A DNA stretch of 64,000 nucleotides from Laburnicola sp. R22_1 (GCA_014281115.1 JACONQ010000002.1:3968001-4032000), one strand, 5' to 3'; counted from the stretch's first letter, positions 1 through 13,404 are shown. Translations and numbers: made by a program. The notes: generated from the letters alone by a model not told the origin.

Positions 1-2141
<2,141 letters not shown>

Positions 2142-3732
2142 ATGTTCTCCATTCTGCGAACCGTCCGGTCCCCAGCCATGCGGGCGCTGCCTCATACGCG
2201 CACCGTAACGAGCGAAGCTGTATCCAAGCGCGCAGGCGATATCTCTGATGCTTTTGTCTCACTGTCCGGCCAGAGCTTTGCACCACTCGCCTCCGAGTAC
2301 GCGCATCTCAAGGCTCGCCTGATCAAAGGCAACGAGGATGCCGTACGGAAGTCCTGGGAGCGGTTGCTCGAGGACCTGAAGGAAGAGATACCCCTCATTG
2401 TGCAGAAGGGCTCGAAGATCATCCCGGAGATTGCCTTCAAAGATATCGACAGTGCGCCCAAAGAGTTCAGCGAGGAGCTTAGGAAGCGGGGTGTGGCGGT
2501 TGTCAGAGGCGTCGTGGACGAGCAGGAGGCGTTGGAATGGAAGGAACATCTGAGGGAGTATATCAAGACAAACCCGCAGACGAAAGGTACGTGTCACGCA
2601 TCCGGACATGTGAAAACCTTCAACCTGTGGACTGGTGCCCTGATAGCCCCCAGCATTTCCTCCAGAGAATCCCCAGGTCTTCGAACTGTATTGGTCACGC
2701 ACCCAACTCCTCGCCCGCGGCCACCCCACTATGCTCAAGACGCAGCGCTTCCTCGTGTCCTACTGGCACGCCGCCAGTCAGGAGACACCCATATCAACTC
2801 ATCACCCCGTAAGCTACGCCGACCGCCTCCGTGTGCGCCTGCCCGGCGACTCGACATTCGCCCCGGGCCCACACGCAGACGGAGGAAGTGTAGAGCGCTG
2901 GGACGAGCGCGGGTACGGTCTAGGCAAGGTATACGACGCCGTCTGGCAGGGCCGATGGGAGGACTTTGACCCTTGGGAATCGAGCTGCAGACTGCCTGTC
3001 GTGGCCGACTTGCACCAGGGCGTGGGCGCTGCAACCGCCTTCCGCATGTTCCAGGGCTGGCTATCACTGTCAAACACGGGACCGGGAGAGGGCACACTAC
3101 TCGTGAACCCGCTCCTCGCCAAGGCAACAGCCTACTACCTGCTCCGCCCCTTCTTCTCGCCGAAAAAGGGCGTCGAACCAGGCGCGCAAACCGCTTCCGA
3201 GCATGTGACCAACACATCCGAGTTCCTGTCCAGCGACAACTGGGAGATGGACCACAACCCGAGCTCCTGGATCCAAGGCGCCACGCCCGGCCATGGTCAG
3301 GAGCTTTCGCACCTCCTCCATCCGCATCTCAACCTTCAGCAGTCCATGATCCCCGTGCCAACCGTGCGCCCGGGTGACTACGTAGCCTGGCACTGTGACA
3401 CCATTCACAGCGTTGACAAGACGCACGCTGGAACTTCCGACTCCTCTGTCCTCTACATTCCTGCGTGTCCACTGACCGAAGGCAATGCGCGCTACCTTTT
3501 GCGGCAGCGCGACAAATTCGTCCGCGGTGTTCCGAGTCCAGACTTTGGGGGTGGCGTGGGAGAGGCAGAGCATGTGGGTCGGGTAATGGTAGAGGAATTC
3601 GAGCGGGTGGTGGGCGAGGATGGGAGGAGGGCGATGGGCTTGCTGGAGTGGGATAGCGATGCGGAGGGGTTGACGGTAGGAGAGAGGGAAGTGCTTAATC
3701 AAGCGAATAAGGTGTTGGGGTTTTATGATTAA
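2142..3732 (+). CDS. DUF1479 family protein (putative Fe/2-oxoglutarate oxygenase fold)
   Basis: Two exons, 2142-2586 and 2666-3732, give about 503 residues, with a 79-bp GT-AG intron joining QTK to ENPQVFELYWS. The DUF1479 (YbiU-like) family is conserved in bacteria and fungi; members are thought to adopt a 2-oxoglutarate/Fe(II) oxygenase-like fold, but their substrates are not established. Visible candidate metal ligands are the H and D of PGPHADGGS and the histidines of WHCDTIHSVD. The first 30 residues are rich in Arg, Ser and Ala with no acidic residues (MFSILRTVRSPAMRALP...), which could be a mitochondrial presequence; that is inference. The start is the first ATG and has the favourable context CCACCATG. 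Family membership rests on long recognisable segments such as the SYWHAASQETPIST and WLSLSNTGPGEGTLL stretches. Confidence 0.85.
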
Positions 3733-4953
3733 AGATGCGCGCGGGGCTGTATTGTTACCTGTATTTTTGACTAGACTTGGATATTTCGGGCTGTCGATTT
3801 CTTTGTGCTTTAATAGACGTTGGAAGATGGTAGGGGGTATGTGACGTTGCTAAACAATAATTGAATTATCGCTGCGTTAGTACACTATCCATGGAGAAAG
3901 AAGAAGATGAATATTGGCCAGACTTGAGTCATTGCGATCTATGGAACAGCCAAAAAATTGCTCCTGAAGGAGAAACCCGCTTAATTACTTGATCTGACCA
4001 CCTGGGTATGATCTACGCGTATACTACAATAAAGCGTACAGTCTCTGGGTATTGATTTTAGGTGAACAAAGCTGCTTTGTGTTATATACTATGGTGATAG
4101 AAATTAATTAGCTAGGGATGGGAAGAGTCAATCTTTCACTCTTGGGCATTTTTGGCGCGTTGGGGGCCAAATAGCGAGGGGTATAAGTATGACATCATTG
4201 TCCTGTAACTTGGAAAGCGGGATAGATATCGCTGTGGACACCCTCATTTTCAAGTGTATTCGTAGTCAATGTTTACATTCGTTCATTATATTGTTCATAT
4301 CTGGCTATAGCCTGCTTAAGCTTTTAAAGATTTGTTTGCATTCGGAGAAGCCTCGTCTCACAGAAGGGAGTATATCCTTGGCGCTCCACATGGTGACTGC
4401 CCTTCCAAGGTTTTAATGTAACGACCATTATTCCTGAGGCATGCATGCCCACCCGCACATCATGTTTGTAAGTTGTAACTAAGTAGACATATGCTTTCCT
4501 TTCCAATTCTATGCTGAGACACATTCGCAGCATGCTCATAATCTGTGAAAGGTTGAATTGACTATAAATGGATATGAATGACTGAATGATGGTTTTCGGC
4601 AGTGATTTGCTTCTGCAACTTATATCCTATTACTTCTTTCGCGCAGCCATGGCATCGATGGTTAGTAATGACTTTTCGGGTAGACACTGAAGCGGCCACT
4701 TGTGGTGGAGAAAGCGCGTTGGAAACGTCGCAAACTCACCACCATGGAGCAGACGGAGATGTATAGACACCCTTTTTTGGTAAAGCGTGGGTCCTCAAAG
4801 ACGTATTCACAGATGAAGAAGTGCAAAGACTAAACATTGAAACGTGCAGGTAAATTTTATACATGGTGAAAAGTAGAATATATACAAGATAGTTCTGCAT
4901 CACGCAGATGGACACGCTAAGCGGCACAATGCGCGCCCATTACAGCTTCGCTC
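3733..4953. other. intergenic, AT-leaning, no gene seen
   Basis: About 1.2 kb between the 3' ends of the DUF1479 gene (+) and the AA9 gene (-). Short open frames at 4189-4416 (+) and 4324-4539 (-) overlap each other and look random. It should contain the two 3' UTRs. Confidence 0.45.
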
Positions 4954-6051
4954 TTAGATGCACTGCGAGTAGTACGCGTTTTGCACGGTGCAGGTCGAAC
5001 CGCTCTCGCACGACGTGGCGCCAGTCCAATTGCTGCCACCACACTGACCGTACTTCTTCACAACATCGCCAGAAACGCCGGTGGACCCTGGTGCCGAGGG
5101 AATAGTGGTATTTGACGGGGTCGCAATGATCGAGGTCAAAAAGGTGCTAGGAAGGGCAACGCTGGGTAGCGCTGAGTATGAGGAGTTGCCAATCGGAGCA
5201 GCGGTCGGGAGGGCAGCGGTACTGGAAGCAACGTCTGTGGCAGTGGAGACGGCAGCGGCACTGGTAGCAGCGGGAAGGGAGCTTGAAATAGCGGCAGCAG
5301 CAGTGGACGATGGTCCTGTGCTGTTGGACGGCGAGGACACGACAGGTGCGCTTGAGCCAGATCCGTCGCAGCTCGCGACCGGTCCACCAGGGGCAGTGTA
5401 GGTCGTAGCATCGAAGCCGTTGTAGACGTTGGGAATGTAGATGTTGGCGTCCTTTGCGTCATATGCGCCCGGAAGCTCGATAGTCGGACCGCAAGATCCA
5501 GTGCTACCCGTGCCAGTAATCTTGAGCTGCGCGCAGCCGATGTAAAACTGGGCCCCTCCGACGGTCTGCGCGCCGTGAAGCGCAAGCATCTCCGAGCGGA
5601 GAAGGTACTCTCCGCTGGGCAGACCAGTTGGAAGCGCGAACTCGTGCGTCATGTTGTTCGCACCCATAATCTCGTTGGCCCACTTGCCATCGACGTAGTC
5701 GAGCTCATCGATCTTGAACCAGGAGCCGATACCAGTTGCCTGACTCGCATCGTCGACAGGGCCAAACAGAAAGTGGGTGATGGGGCCGGGGTGGCCGGAC
5801 TGATCCCACTGCACCTTGATCGTGTCGCCTTCGCTTGCGGCCACGGTGTCGACACCGGAGGGAACGGTGCTGCCACCGACGTTGCAGGCCATGTCGTTGC
5901 TTGTGACGTCCTCGACAGGGCTGTTGGACGGCGGCATCCGAATACCGGCGTGATATCCCGGGGTCTCGCCATTGACCCAGAATTGGTGGAAGTTCTGGTG
6001 AGCTGACACAGCAGCGACGAGGGAGGAGGCAAGGAGCGTCTTGGAGAACAT
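4954..6051 (-). CDS. AA9 lytic polysaccharide monooxygenase with C-terminal CBM1
   Basis: Copper-dependent AA9 (formerly GH61) enzyme that oxidatively cleaves cellulose outside the cell. A single exon encodes 365 residues. Residues 1-17 are a signal peptide ending VSA, so cleavage exposes His18, the N-terminal His of the copper histidine brace. The second brace His is in the GHPGPITHF motif and the axial Tyr in QFYIGCAQ. The catalytic domain runs to about residue 240. It is followed by a Ser/Thr/Ala/Pro-rich linker of roughly 85 residues and a fungal CBM1 of about 36 residues ([13 protein letters not shown] ... YYSQCI) with its disulphide cysteines and aromatic residues. The ATG at 6051 was chosen over an upstream GTG because it starts the signal peptide. 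A TATA box lies about 145 bp upstream. Expression is probably induced by plant polymer, but no regulator site was identified. Confidence 0.95.
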   Translation of the reverse strand: MFSKTLLASSLVAAVSAHQNFHQFWVNGETPGYHAGIRMPPSNSPVEDVTSNDMACNVGGSTVPSGVDTVAASEGDTIKVQWDQSGHPGPITHFLFGPVDDASQATGIGSWFKIDELDYVDGKWANEIMGANNMTHEFALPTGLPSGEYLLRSEMLALHGAQTVGGAQFYIGCAQLKITGTGSTGSCGPTIELPGAYDAKDANIYIPNVYNGFDATTYTAPGGPVASCDGSGSSAPVVSSPSNSTGPSSTAAAAISSSLPAATSAAAVSTATDVASSTAALPTAAPIGNSSYSALPSVALPSTFLTSIIATPSNTTIPSAPGSTGVSGDVVKKYGQCGGSNWTGATSCESGSTCTVQNAYYSQCI

Positions 6052-6193
6052 TGTGAAAGGTAAGTGATCCCGGATCACGTCGAATGAACGAATGAAAGAA
6101 TGCGGTGGAAAAAAGCAAAAGTAGTTGAGGGAAGGAACGTCAGCCGATAGGACTTGCCTGTGAAGGAGAGAAAGGAAGAAGAGACAAGGAAAC

Positions 6194-6200
6194 TTTTATA
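6194..6200 (-). promoter_or_regulatory. TATA box of AA9 gene
   Basis: The minus strand reads TATAAAA, about 145 bp upstream of the AA9 start codon. Position and sequence fit a core promoter element. Confidence 0.6.
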
Positions 6201-7129
6201 CGGCGAGGCTGCATGATCTTCGGCCTTCAAGGATTGCCGGTCCCTCAATTCCAAGTGATCTCAAGCAAGTGCTGCCGGCGCAGGAGGTTGACGGGGCAGT
6301 CTGTGGGATCGGAATGACAGGCGTTGCGCCATGCCGAGAGGGTATCTAGCGGTTGCTGTGTCCGGCGTAGCCTCAAGCCGTGGAGCGGGAAGTCGGCCTC
6401 TTCGGGCGTGGTGGCGGCTACAGATGCGCGTGGAGAGCGGAGAGCGGGTGCGCGAAGCGAAATTGGGAGGCTCGCAATCTGAGAAGGCCATTGTTTCGAA
6501 ACCCACAGCGAGTAGTTCCACCAATTGGCTGTCGGACCACGTAGCGCCTTTGCGTTTCATGTTTGGTTGTTCGGCAGGGAGACGGAAAGAGACTCAAGAG
6601 AGAAACACATGGGATGGCAGCGTGGGACGTTGTGGTGAGAAGTGGGTGGGGGTCGGCTTGGCGTGGCTTGGTCATAAGTAAGCTCTTTCTCTTCTAGGAG
6701 TGATCCATCACTTGTTTTCTCCGTTCGGGAGCTCACATTGATAAGAGTTATGAATTGTCCAACAGACAAAATTAGTACAGAAAGATCTTAATCAAAAATT
6801 TGTGGCTAGATAGAGAATAGAGAATAGAGAATAGAAGTTCAGTGACTTCGGTACATGGAGCCGCTACTTTTTTATGCTGTGGTGCCCTCTTCAAACCGTC
6901 AACTATTCCAGAGAACCCTGGGCCCTTGCCTTTATCCTTCAATATTTTGTGGTATTTTTTACGGGACGATTGCCGTCGTGTACAAGTCTTACTATCATTC
7001 ATTCACACCTGTTCATAGTTGACTTAGCCTTTTACAGATTGTGAGACTTCAACTGGGACCGTGTCTTCCAGATGCACGATATGTGCCCATCTTTAGTCGA
7101 CTGCCTAAAGGAAAATGTAACGATCGCAT
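6201..7129. other. intergenic between AA9 gene and TF remnant
   Basis: About 900 bp with only short overlapping open frames. A small microsatellite of GAATA-like units sits at about 6815-6835. Bases 7041-7129 may hold further decayed sequence of the neighbouring transcription-factor remnant, but I could not align it to a domain. Confidence 0.4.
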
Positions 7130-8129
7130 GGTTTATCAGACTTCATCTTTATGTTGTCGCTTACGATGGTGCGCGGATATAACAGTTGGTTGGACAGGTC
7201 GCCTATGCCTAGTTCTAGTGCTGGTAGTTGATACCTAACGAACAAATGACCTTGCTCGAGCGATTTACCCAAGTCCAACTGATCGATCACCGTCTGGGTT
7301 GTTGGGCAGATGAGCTTCCTGATCACCTGCGGCGAAGTGAAGGTCACTCCAACGAACAAGAGCTTGTTTATGTACGCCAGGCTATAACACTTCGTTGCAG
7401 ATTTCTATACCTACAAATTCTATCTTTTCGTCCAACGATAGTACCTCTCGCGCAATGCCGGGGTGTCAGCAGCAAAAAGACGAAGCTCCAAAATAGCATG
7501 CCGCAAGGATGCATCTCCTCTTGCATTAGTGCTGCACAAGAGCTCATCAACATTATCTACACAGAGAGACACGGGGGAAACCCACCCCCTTGGTGGTATA
7601 GTGTCTTCTGTATGCATATTTGATACTACCCACTGCAACAATTGACACTAACAATTAGCACAGATTTGTATACAGCTGGAACAGTAATACTGGCCATTAT
7701 ATTGACTCTAAGACTTCGCGATACTGGTAGTTAGCACACAGATTCACTCGAAGTTTCCTGGCGTCAATGCCTGGAGTGTCTTTGGCATATACGAAAGAGT
7801 AACCGTACTTTCGCAAATCGCTGTTTGTTGATGCTAAAATCCGCAAAAGACCAATGCATTCATGATACAACTAGTAAACCCCACCTTAAATGACGAAGTT
7901 GCCTATTTTATGTATGAAGCTAACAGATATATGGAACCACGGAGCGCGAGATCTCCCGCCACAATCTGATACAGCTGCCATCTCAATGGACCTGAGTCAA
8001 TTGTCGGATATTCACATTCCGGATGACTATGAAGGTATATTCAACGAAGATGCTTTCCTCGACGCTTGGTGGCCGACTAATGGCTTGGATTGGCTCAATA
8101 GTCTTCCCATTGACGCAACTAGTCTATGA
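7130..8129 (+). pseudogene. remnant of fungal-specific transcription factor (no Zn2Cys6 part)
   Basis: Pieces of the C-terminal fungal transcription-factor homology region (PF04082-like) are visible in order: about 7130-7220 (LSDFIFMLSLTMVRGYNSW), 7272-7610 (VQLIDHRLGCWADELPDHL, later GNPPPWWYSVF), then from about 7665 (YLYTAGTVILAI) and 7937-8129 (a conserved-looking acidic C terminus ending in a TGA). They can be joined by plausible short introns, for example one starting GTAGTTG at about 7222 and one starting GTATGC at about 7611. A TAG in the same frame follows RLRDTGS near 7733, upstream pieces are out of frame or missing, and no Zn2Cys6 DNA-binding domain is present. I read this as a broken regulator of the adjacent gentisate genes, which is inference. 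An assembly error is the alternative. Confidence 0.6.
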
Positions 8130-8158
8130 ACACCACCTGTAACCGTACTTGATGCTAA

Positions 8159-9220
8159 TTATGCCTCCCTGCGATACATGCCCAAGTTGTTCAGTAATGG
8201 CGAATCATTTACCGCAAACAGATAGCTGCGGTCAGCGCTTTCATGCACTCTTTCTGTCCACGCTGGTACTACAAAAGTGTCCCCTTGAGTCCACTGCACT
8301 GTCTTCGTCTCACCATTCGCCAATGTCAGCTCGGTTTTGCCCGAACCCTCGAAACAATGGTATACAAATGAACAGCTCTCGCGTATAGGAGGGGATCGGG
8401 CTCCAGCATCGACGCGCTCGGCTTGACCACCCATCGTCCGAGATAGTGGACCACCTGAGGCATTTCGGTACTGGTAGAAGGCGTGAGATCCCAGTTGGGA
8501 GTCGAGGTCCTTTTGGACTTCTTTCCATCCAATTTGGATGTCGCTAGCTGCTTTTACTTCTCTATTGAACAGTCAGTGTCTGGTGCATTGTTTGTGTTCC
8601 TGGGATTCCTCACTCGCTTGGGTATCTCTCTTCTTGATACATCTCTGCGAAGTTCGTCGGAAAAGCTTGGTAAAGAGGCAGATCCAATCCGTCAAGCCAT
8701 ATCATCGGGCCGTCACCTACTACGGTTAGAACGTCAACAGTCGGGCTTGAAGGCTGTCAGGCGTACCGTCATGCCCGTGATCGTGCCATTCCCAACTTGG
8801 CGTCAAAATCACATCACCTCGTCGCATCACGACTTTCCTCCCGCCAACCGCCGTAAATCCCCTCTCGCCCTCCACGATAAATCTCAGTGCAAACGCTGTG
8901 TGTCGGTGGGCAGGCGCGATTTCGCCTGGTAAAATGAGTTGTAAGCCGGCGTATATCGTGTCCGTGGTGTACGGCGCTTGCATGTTGGGGTTCACAAGCA
9001 TGAGGACTCTGCGCTCAGCCTCCTCAGCGGCGACCAGACGGCCAGCCTCTAAAAGGAGAGGGCGGATGTCGCTGTACTTCCATGCTGCGACGGCGGCTTT
9101 GGGATTCGGCGCTGGTGGGACCATCGCGGACATGACTGTCCATAAAGGCGCGACATTTTTTGGAGCGAGGGTGGACAGATAGGCTGCCGTTTCTTTTGAC
9201 TCGGCTTTATGGGGAGACAT
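8159..9220 (-). CDS. gentisate 1,2-dioxygenase
   Basis: Ring-cleaving bicupin dioxygenase that converts gentisate (2,5-dihydroxybenzoate) to maleylpyruvate using Fe(II) and O2. Three exons, 9220-8767, 8716-8614 and 8543-8159, with introns of 50 and 70 bp, give about 313 residues, slightly short for the family. The N-terminal cupin carries AHRHTAFALRFIVEG (Fe-binding His pair) and SWEWHDHGHDGDGP. The segment IWLDGLDLPLYQ is highly typical of gentisate dioxygenases. The C-terminal cupin has FVYHCFEGSGKT and the GDTFVVPAW loop. The frame closes properly across both introns. It lies tail-to-tail with the TF remnant (29 bp between them) and upstream of two other minus-strand genes, with the FAH-type hydrolase just beyond, consistent with an aromatic-acid catabolic group. 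Confidence 0.88.
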
Positions 9221-9537
9221 TGTTGTATGACGATTTCAGAACAAAGCAGGCAGTCCGGTCACTGAGAAGTGCTACGACTTCGAGCTGGCTGTGTACTTCC
9301 TTTCGAAGCGCGCACTGAATACAGGACAACAAGTTGATTCTAAAGGCCCAGAATAAACCCCGCATTTCGTTGTTGAAACCTTGTCCCCACTTGTAGGTTG
9401 CACTCGGGGTTCCGGGTCGGCTCCGAAGGACAAACCGGTCAGTGGCGCGCTTCTAGGGGTGCTCCCGGATCGCTCCGAATCAGGCTTCCCGCACGTCTAT
9501 GTTCACTGTACCGCTGGAGGCCGGAACCCTGCATTTT
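9221..9537. other. intergenic, 317 bp
   Basis: Separates the start of the gentisate dioxygenase from the end of the GFA-family gene. Both genes are on the minus strand. It should hold the dioxygenase promoter; no specific motif was recognised. Confidence 0.4.
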
Positions 9538-10041
9538 CTAGGTGGTCTCTGAACCATTCGGCTTGAATATCTCCATTGCCGGTTTGAACTTGTCGAGCCT
9601 AGCGATATCGTCTCTTCGCGCGATCCGATCAATCTGAGCGATAGAGTAGTGTTAGTTTACCCATCTTCGACCAATGCAATTCGCACCATTCGGACTTTGC
9701 CTTCGTACTTCAACGGTGCAGTCCATAGTGCACATCCACACCTTCCACAAAAGTGCTTCTCTTTCGGGAAACCGCTAGCTGTTCCTTCGTTAACGGTATA
9801 AATCTTGAGTAGTCTTCGCGGGTCCTTCAGGATGATTCTGTCTGTTTGGAACATTGCCATCTGAATAAATATGAGCAGGGAGATTACTTGAGACCCGTGT
9901 ATATCATACAATCTGATATGGTGCTCCCGAGTTCTTGACGCAATCTGTGCAGTAGCAGGAAAGGATCTTGTTGGGTTCGGAATGTAGAGAGAAGGAAATG
10001 CTGCCACACAGGCAGCTTCCTTTAGAGACTCTTGCAGTCAT
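9538..10041 (-). CDS. GFA (CENP-V) family zinc protein
   Basis: Small member of the glutathione-dependent formaldehyde-activating (GFA/CENP-V) family, about 130 residues. Three exons: 10041-9910, 9860-9661 and 9598-9538. Zinc-ligand motifs are clear: GSCLCGSI, CYCTDCVK and HFCGRCGCALW. The start is the ATG at 10041 (MTARVSKGSCLCG). The last intron (9660-9599) is inferred because reading straight through stops immediately, whereas splicing at GCTAG restores LDKFKPAMEIF, a family-like C terminus. Many fungal members have no known substrate, and S-(hydroxymethyl)glutathione synthase activity should not be assumed for this short form. Its position between gentisate dioxygenase and a fumarylpyruvate-hydrolase-like gene raises the possibility of a glutathione-linked step, such as maleylpyruvate isomerisation. 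That is speculation from context only. Confidence 0.78.
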
Positions 10042-10211
10042 GGTGTGCGGCAGAAGCAATGTAAACAGTGAAGGATGTTGAGTATGAACTTTCATCTGTA
10101 ATGAGCGATAGAAACCTTATATACACAATTCAACGCTCTGGTTCCCCGGCTCAGGTCCGGTGTATTTTGCGTTACACAGGTTTCACCAAGGGACAATATG
10201 GATACTCTATC

Positions 10212-11090
10212 TTAGGGTTGTCCCTGATCGCCTACAAATACCATCTTATTCCTGATTGTTCCCAACGCGCCGATCTCAATCGCCACAACGTCACCGTTTT
10301 TGAGGTATTTTGGTTCCTTCATTCCCATGGCCACGCCCGCTGGCGTACCCGTCATGATCACGCTCCCCGCCTCCAGGGTCGTCCCTTGACTAACAAACTG
10401 CACAATCTCTTTAACACCGAACAGCAAATCGCTCGTATCGCTGTCCTGTCTCAATTCTCCATTAACCCAGGTCTTCAAGCTCTGCTTGTCTGCTAATCCC
10501 AATTTTTTAGGACTGACAAGCATTGGACCGACAGGACACCATCCATCGAAACCCTTCGCTAAGCACCACTGGGGCACCCCGCCGGCGAAAGTCGGATCAC
10601 GCTGCCATTTTCGCGCACTGACGTCGTTCCCGACGGTGTATCTGAGAATGTGATCTTCCACCTTGTCTATGGTGATGTTGACCCCAGTCTTTCCGAGGAC
10701 GATGCACATCTCCCCTTCATAATCCAACTTATCAGTGGGATGTACGATCGTGGGAACGGACACATCGGAATTCCATGATGCGATCGTCGACGAGCCTTTG
10801 ATGAAGACGGATGGGTAAGGTGGAGGCTTGCGATCGCCTTCTTGGATGTTGAGGCCAATACAGCGTACTATAGGGACATCGGACGGTGTGAGTGGGCCAG
10901 TCAATTCTTTCACTACGAGCTCCAGGCCAGTGGGCTTGAGAGAGGTGATGTCTGGTCCCGCGAGTTCGTAAGCTCTGAGCTGGCCATTGGCAATAAAGCT
11001 CTCGAGTTCCGAAGGAGATGAGACGATTGGGTTGCCCTAGTGGAGGTCTCCGTCTTCGCCCTTGAATTGGATGAGTCGGTCCCAAGTCAT
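10212..11090 (-). pseudogene. fumarylacetoacetate-hydrolase family gene with in-frame stop
   Basis: FAH-family hydrolase, probably acting on fumarylpyruvate at the end of gentisate breakdown (fumarylpyruvate to fumarate plus pyruvate); substrate is inferred from the neighbouring gentisate dioxygenase. The frame from ATG 11090 to the stop at 10212 is 293 codons, the usual family length, with typical motifs DYEGEMCIVLGK (acidic metal ligands), YTVGNDVSARKWQ and VIMTGTPAGVAMGM. Codon 18 is TAG (11039-11037) at a position where relatives commonly have a Tyr before Gly. No GT donor lies between the ATG and this stop that would splice it out. The change would be a transversion, so it is not the usual RIP transition. 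Possibilities are a recent null allele, a sequencing error, or initiation further downstream. The rest of the gene looks well preserved. Confidence 0.75.
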
Positions 11091-11440
11091 GACCGCTGTA
11101 TGCTGAAATGTGATAGCGAAAAGGGAGAATAATGTAGTGATAATATTCTCAACTTGTTTTCCGCTCTTTTGTACTTCAGCTGTTGTCATTGGAAATTCAT
11201 CTTGGCGGAACTATCTCGGGGTTGTAGTCTCGAACAGCTGCAGCGAAAGTGTCTCTTGCCAGAGCCGACAAATCGGATGGCAGGCACCTAGGGTATGGAA
11301 TGCCTCCGATTGGTGAGACGGTAACCTTCCGAGACCCACCACACAGTTTCCGGGCCTCGGCGGACACCACCGTCTTCAAGAAAGTAATTCTACTGTTTGA
11401 TCATCTCGACTCATGCTACAATCTGGTAACATCTGTCAAC
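11091..11440. other. divergent promoter region FAH-type gene / GH3 gene
   Basis: 350 bp between the starts of the FAH-type gene (-) and the GH3 gene (+). No gene is visible. It should carry both promoters. Confidence 0.45.
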
Positions 11441-12427
11441 ATGGGAGATCACACAATACATGCAGTCGGTTTTGATATCGAAGAGCTGATCGCACAACTC
11501 ACGCTGGATGAGAAGATCACACTACTTTCTGGTAAGTTTGCGCACCGTCACCGATAGTGGTGAAACATAAATATATTGACAGCTCAAGGCAAGGACTTCT
11601 GGCATACACGAGATATCCCAAGGCTAAACATCCCATCCCTCCGACTCACAGACGGCCCCAATGGACCACGAGGAATCAGATTCTTCAACGGTGTGCGTGC
11701 AGCTTGTTTGCCATGCGGAACCAGTATGGGTGCGACATGGGACCAACCGCTTCTGCAGCACGCAGGCAAATTCATGGGACGAGAGACAATCGCAAAGGGA
11801 GCGCACGTCCTGCTTGGTCCGACGGTGAACATGCAGCGATCACCTCTGGGTGGCCGAGGATTTGAGAGCTTCAGCGAAGATCCCGTGTTAAGCGGACTAA
11901 TAGCCGCCGCGGTCATTAAAGGAATTCAAGAAACAGGTGTATCTGCTTGCATCAAGCACTTCGTGTGCAATGATATGGAACACGAACGTCAAGCGGTCAA
12001 TTGTGTGGTTTCGGAACGTGCCTTGAGGGAGATATATCTTGCGCCTTTCGCTATTGCTATACGTGAGGCGCGACCTTGGGCGCTCATGTCTTCTTACAAT
12101 AAGATCAATGGGTTACATGTGAGCGAGAACAAGCGGTTGCTCACTAGTGTGCTGAGGGAAGAGTGGGGGTTTGATGGATTCATCATGAGTGACTGGTCGG
12201 TCTGACGATAGTACGATTTCTGAGTAACGCATTTGCTAATCGACCCTTTTAGGTTCGGGGTATATTCAGCTACAGAATCAGTCTCCGCGGGACTGGATCT
12301 AGAGATGCCAGGCCCACCAAGGTTACGTGGACCCAACATCACGGTCTCTCTAGGCAGTCGCAAATTGACCGAATACGACATCGATGATCGAGTGAGAAAC
12401 ATGCTCAAGCTCATCGAGCGAACGGCG

Positions 12428-12440
12428 CCACTCAAGATAG
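12428..12440 (+). repeat. left 13-bp target-site duplication of the LINE
   Basis: CCACTCAAGATAG, identical to 16978-16990. Both copies match the GH3 reading frame (PLKIA), which shows that this is the duplicated target. Confidence 0.9.
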
Positions 12441-12693
12441 TAGTAGTAGTAGTAGTAGTATTGATTAACGTCCAGGAACCTAGGTTCTAGCCTCCCATGG
12501 GGCATGGGGACGCGCCGAGTAGCCATCTGGGGCCAGCCAGATGGTAAAGGCGATTCATGCTATAAGCTATTGCCGTCTCTTGCAGCGGCTCGTAAGAGTC
12601 TGCCCCCCTCCGTGCGGGGGCTGAATCCGTGTCTTCATGCCTATAGGCTGAGATGTCGGGGTGTAGCTATTATACATATAACAATCCAAAGCA

Positions 12694-12713
12694 GGGGCAG
12701 CTTCAGCTGCCCC
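12694..12713. repeat. perfect hairpin in LINE 3' region
   Basis: GGGGCAGCT and AGCTGCCCC are separated by two bases within the 3' untranslated part of the LINE. It could be a structural signal recognised by the element's reverse transcriptase; that role is speculative. Confidence 0.55.
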
Positions 12714-12962
12714 AAAGCTATATTAAAAAGTGCCAAGACCTTAGCGTAAAACTAGTATAGGAAAGGTAAGGATCGTGTAGACAGTAAGGAGAGGTAAGGA
12801 GAGTAGGAGAGCGTAGGGGAGGTTGCCTCGTGTGGCAAGATGTCAGGATAAGAGGCACCCCTGCTGGGAGCTCAGACAGAGTCGACGCCGGAGGAGCTGT
12901 CCCAGGTTATTGTCGCGCCCGCCAGCATCTGTAGCTTAGTAGGCAGTCCATAGAACCAACAT

Positions 12963-13314
12963 TTATTTGTTAGTGTCAGTAGGGTTGGCAAGCTCTAGCA
13001 AGAGTTGAAAATCTTCAGGCTCAAGGGTCTTTAAGTATTCAACGCCCTCCCGTGTGGTGCTAGGAGGGAGAGGGGGTCGTTTCAGCCAGTAGCGGAACTT
13101 CCAGACCGCTCGTGGGCAGTGGACTATGTGGTCTAGCGCAAAGTCTGCCCCGCAGGAGCATCCCGTGACTGCGTCGTCGTGTTTGAACTTCTTGTAGTAC
13201 CAAGCGTAGTGTCCATAGCGGGTGCGCATGGACAGTAGCTTTGCAAGCGTCGGTCGTTGGAGGGTGAGCTCCTTTAGCTGTTTTGCAGGGCGATACTTGA
13301 GGTCCCACTGCATG
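12963..13314 (-). pseudogene. LINE ORF2, C-terminal end
   Basis: Last part of the LINE polyprotein after the pogo insertion site. It begins near MQWDLKYRPAKQLKEL and contains the spaced Cys/His run CSCGADFALDHIVHC, a knuckle common at the C terminus of Tad-type LINE proteins. It ends TDTNK at a TAA. Joining across the transposon at the duplicated TA restores LSRWYMQWDL in one frame. Confidence 0.75.
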
Positions 13315-13316
13315 TA

Positions 13317-13367
13317 CCGTGTCCGTGCGCGTAATGCCCGGATTCGCGTAATGCCCGCGCAACACCA
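13317..13367 (+). repeat. left terminal inverted repeat of pogo-like element
   Basis: 51 bp, exact reverse complement of 15366-15416. Contains two direct copies of GCGTAATGCCCG. Confidence 0.95.
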
Positions 13368-13404
13368 AAACACCCTAACTTCAGCACGCGATAACTCCAC
13401 CATT

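Noticed and set aside
5575..6006. Plus-strand 143-codon frame
   Set aside because: It is the shadow of the AA9 gene on the opposite strand, whose domains and signal peptide are unmistakable.
7716..7745. Very short intron to bypass the TAG in the transcription-factor remnant
   Set aside because: The only GT-AG pair in range would give an intron of about 15 bases, too short for fungal splicing.
13222..13404. Transposase start upstream of 13405
   Set aside because: The upstream part lies in the LINE and in the TIR, and the family N terminus begins at the ATG at 13405.
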